A DNA stretch of 18,195 bases, from positions 1-18,195 of the forward strand of contig JAZUKN010000063.1 in the NCBI GenBank assembly GCA_045643285.1, read 5' to 3'. The DNA comes from UMGS1696 sp045643285. Lineage in GTDB: Bacteria > Bacillota > Clostridia > Oscillospirales > CAG-272. Below the pieces are notes generated by a model. The model saw only the letters and a program-made list of their open reading frames with translations, was not told the DNA's origin and ran no database searches. A program made the translations under genes and the position numbers. Of the stretch, positions 17,174 to 18,195 are shown one piece after another. Within the stretch, counting starts at the first letter, position 1, and each line of letters begins with the position of its first letter.

Positions 17174-17309
17174 CCACAACGTTTCCGAAGCTGCAAACGC
17201 GCTTGCCGATGTTGACGGCGACGGACTCATAAACGGTAAAGACGTACAGGTCATACGTCTTGTTACGAACATTAACAAAGGCACAACCGACTGCACGTTC
17301 GCATATTGA
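17160..17309 (+). pseudogene. Detached C-terminal half of a type I dockerin
   Basis: In the frame starting at 17160 the DNA reads TGNINHNVSEAANALADV, then a calcium loop DVDGDGLINGKD, VQVIRLVTNINK and TTDCTFAY before TGA (17307-17309). This aligns with the second half of the dockerin at the end of the giant protein (LTANINHAVEEAADALADVNGDGLINGSD...NINKSETDCT). The first calcium loop is missing, and the upstream frame (InlB repeat) is shifted relative to it. Both readings overlap at CTTGACGGG (17156-17164), which looks like a short-homology joint. It was very probably the in-frame end of the gene at 15457. No ribosome binding site supports independent translation. Confidence 0.75.
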
Positions 17310-17323
17310 GAACATATCAACAT

Positions 17324-17358
17324 AAAATCGCTGCCGAAAAAGGCGGCGATTTTTTTTT
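17324..17358 (+). terminator. Intrinsic terminator after the damaged dockerin gene
   Basis: 12-bp stem (17324-17335 with 17342-17353, one G:U pair), GAAAAA loop and a run of T's to 17358. It sits 14 bases after the dockerin stop, which supports 17309 as the original end of the gene. Confidence 0.85.
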
Positions 17359-17494
17359 GAAGATTGTACGAAATTGATTTATTTGTCAGACTGAATTTTC
17401 ATTATTTTCCAAAAATAATATATTCAATTTGTTGAAACTATACAATAAAACGGTGAAAAATTAAAATTTCTGCACAAATAAATCAAAAAATGGG

Positions 17495-17524
17495 TTGACA
17501 GAATCGCGGTCTTGGTATTATAAT
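17495..17524 (+). promoter_or_regulatory. Promoter of the lipoprotein gene
   Basis: TTGACA at 17495-17500 and TATAAT at 17519-17524 with an 18-base spacer. An alternative -10, TATTAT at 17516-17521 with TGG upstream, would leave only 15 bases. The leader is about 90 bases and contains GAGGTGTT twice (17577-17584 and 17606-17613); only the second is positioned to serve the ATG. The upstream stretch 17359-17494 is AT-rich and I see no gene in it. Confidence 0.7.
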
Positions 17525-17618
17525 AGTACCGAAATAAAACCGAACAAGGTTTCATATTATATGTTATTGATGCCGCGAGGTGTTAATATAATAAAATCAT
17601 TTTAAGAGGTGTTTTACT

Positions 17619-18195
17619 ATGAAAAAAATTCTCGCAGTACTCCTTGTAGTTCTCATGGTAATCCCGTTCTCCCTTATCGGTTGTAATAAGGCAGGCGGCG
17701 ACAAGACAGAACTCAGCGCAACTCAGAAGATCATTGCAGAAGCACAGACAATGACCCTCGAAGAGCTCGCAAAGAAGGCAATCGAAGAATCGAACGGCAA
17801 GACATTCTACGGTGTTGGTAACTCCAGCCGCGGCAAGACAGCTCTTCCGCTCTTCATCGCTTACCTCCAGACGATCGACCCGAATTACAATATGGAATTC
17901 GAGTGGCAGCAGCCCAAGAACAACAAGATTTTCGAGCAGCTCTCCGCTGACTCTCTGAAGGACACCGGTACCTTTGCTATGACCTTGATTCAGGATGGTA
18001 ACCAGACTGAAACCAAGATGGCCCAGACCGGAATCTTAAAGACCTACATTCCTAAGGAATGGGCAGAAGCGAACGGCACAACCTCTGATGCATACGTTGG
18101 ATATCTTCCTCTGCAGACACTGAACAAAGTATTCGAGTATAACTGTGTAGGCTCCAAGGAATACACAAACTGCTGGGATTTTGTTGATCAGGATG
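17619..18195 (+). CDS. Probable ABC-transporter substrate-binding lipoprotein (5' part, runs off the window)
   Basis: 192 codons are visible. MKKILAVLLVVLMVIPFSL leads to IGC-N, a lipoprotein signal with the acceptor Cys at residue 22, so the mature protein should be tethered to the outer face of the membrane. A charged linker follows, then TLEELAKKAIEES and FYGVGNSSRGKTALPLFIAYL. Later come LIQDGNQTETKMAQTGIL and YIPKEWAEANG. This alternating alpha/beta pattern, with GNSS and QDG segments, resembles type 2 periplasmic-binding proteins of ABC importers; the substrate cannot be told and the transporter genes are not in the window. Start chosen from AAGAGGTG at 17604-17611, seven bases before ATG. 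Codon use is mostly biased to ACA/CTC/ATC, but about 17940-18060 prefers ACC and includes TTG and TTA. It could instead be another type of lipoprotein; moderate certainty. Confidence 0.65.
   Translation, partial: MKKILAVLLVVLMVIPFSLIGCNKAGGDKTELSATQKIIAEAQTMTLEELAKKAIEESNGKTFYGVGNSSRGKTALPLFIAYLQTIDPNYNMEFEWQQPKNNKIFEQLSADSLKDTGTFAMTLIQDGNQTETKMAQTGILKTYIPKEWAEANGTTSDAYVGYLPLQTLNKVFEYNCVGSKEYTNCWDFVDQD

Noticed and set aside
15455..17323. 622-codon open frame on the minus strand across the damaged dockerin gene
   Set aside because: It is the mirror of a strongly biased + strand gene that avoids codons giving stops in that antisense frame. It is Cys/Val/Tyr-rich with no domain and has no ribosome binding site, and it ends inside the leader of the real gene.

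Overview
The window looks like part of a chromosome from a Gram-positive Clostridia, most likely an uncultured gut or rumen member of the Oscillospiraceae/Ruminococcaceae. The grounds are near-consensus sigma-A promoters (several with an extended TGn -10), strong GGAGG-type ribosome binding sites, AT-rich intergenic DNA, U-tailed hairpin terminators, BspA-type leucine-rich repeats, InlB/Listeria-Bacteroides repeats and type I dockerins. Every gene is on the + strand. The theme is exported surface protein.

Layout. 1-66 holds the last nine codons of a small protein gene and its terminator. 67-368 is a regulatory region with two tandem promoters, a seven-copy CCTA microsatellite where the second promoter should start transcription, and a long hairpin before the first gene. 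369-3227 encodes a secreted beta-helix protein with five InlB-type repeats. It is followed by a coupled 57-residue small protein (3242-3415) that is a paralogue of the one cut off at the left edge, with an almost identical terminator. 3602-4726 encodes an XRE-type regulator with a helical TPR-like C-terminal part. 4994-15268 encodes a giant secreted protein of about 3424 residues (BspA-type LRR arrays, Ig-like and CUB-like modules, a propeller-like region, a CARDB-like domain and a C-terminal dockerin). 15457-17309 is a damaged gene for a second dockerin-bearing secreted protein: an 8-A tract puts the signal peptide out of frame, and a deletion-like junction near 17160 removes half the dockerin and shifts frame. 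17619 to the right edge is the 5' part of a lipoprotein that resembles an ABC transporter substrate-binding protein.

How they may work together. The two dockerin proteins probably dock onto a cohesin scaffold encoded elsewhere; no cohesin, sortase signal or enzyme domain is visible here. The beta-helix/InlB protein and its small partner form a promoter-to-terminator cassette that appears at least twice in tandem. Two simple-sequence tracts sit at control points (CCTA x7 at a transcription start, A8 just after a start codon), so phase-variable surface display is the most interesting reading. Assembly or sequencing error remains a real alternative for the A8 tract and the 17160 junction. I see no tRNA, rRNA, CRISPR, transposase or phage gene.
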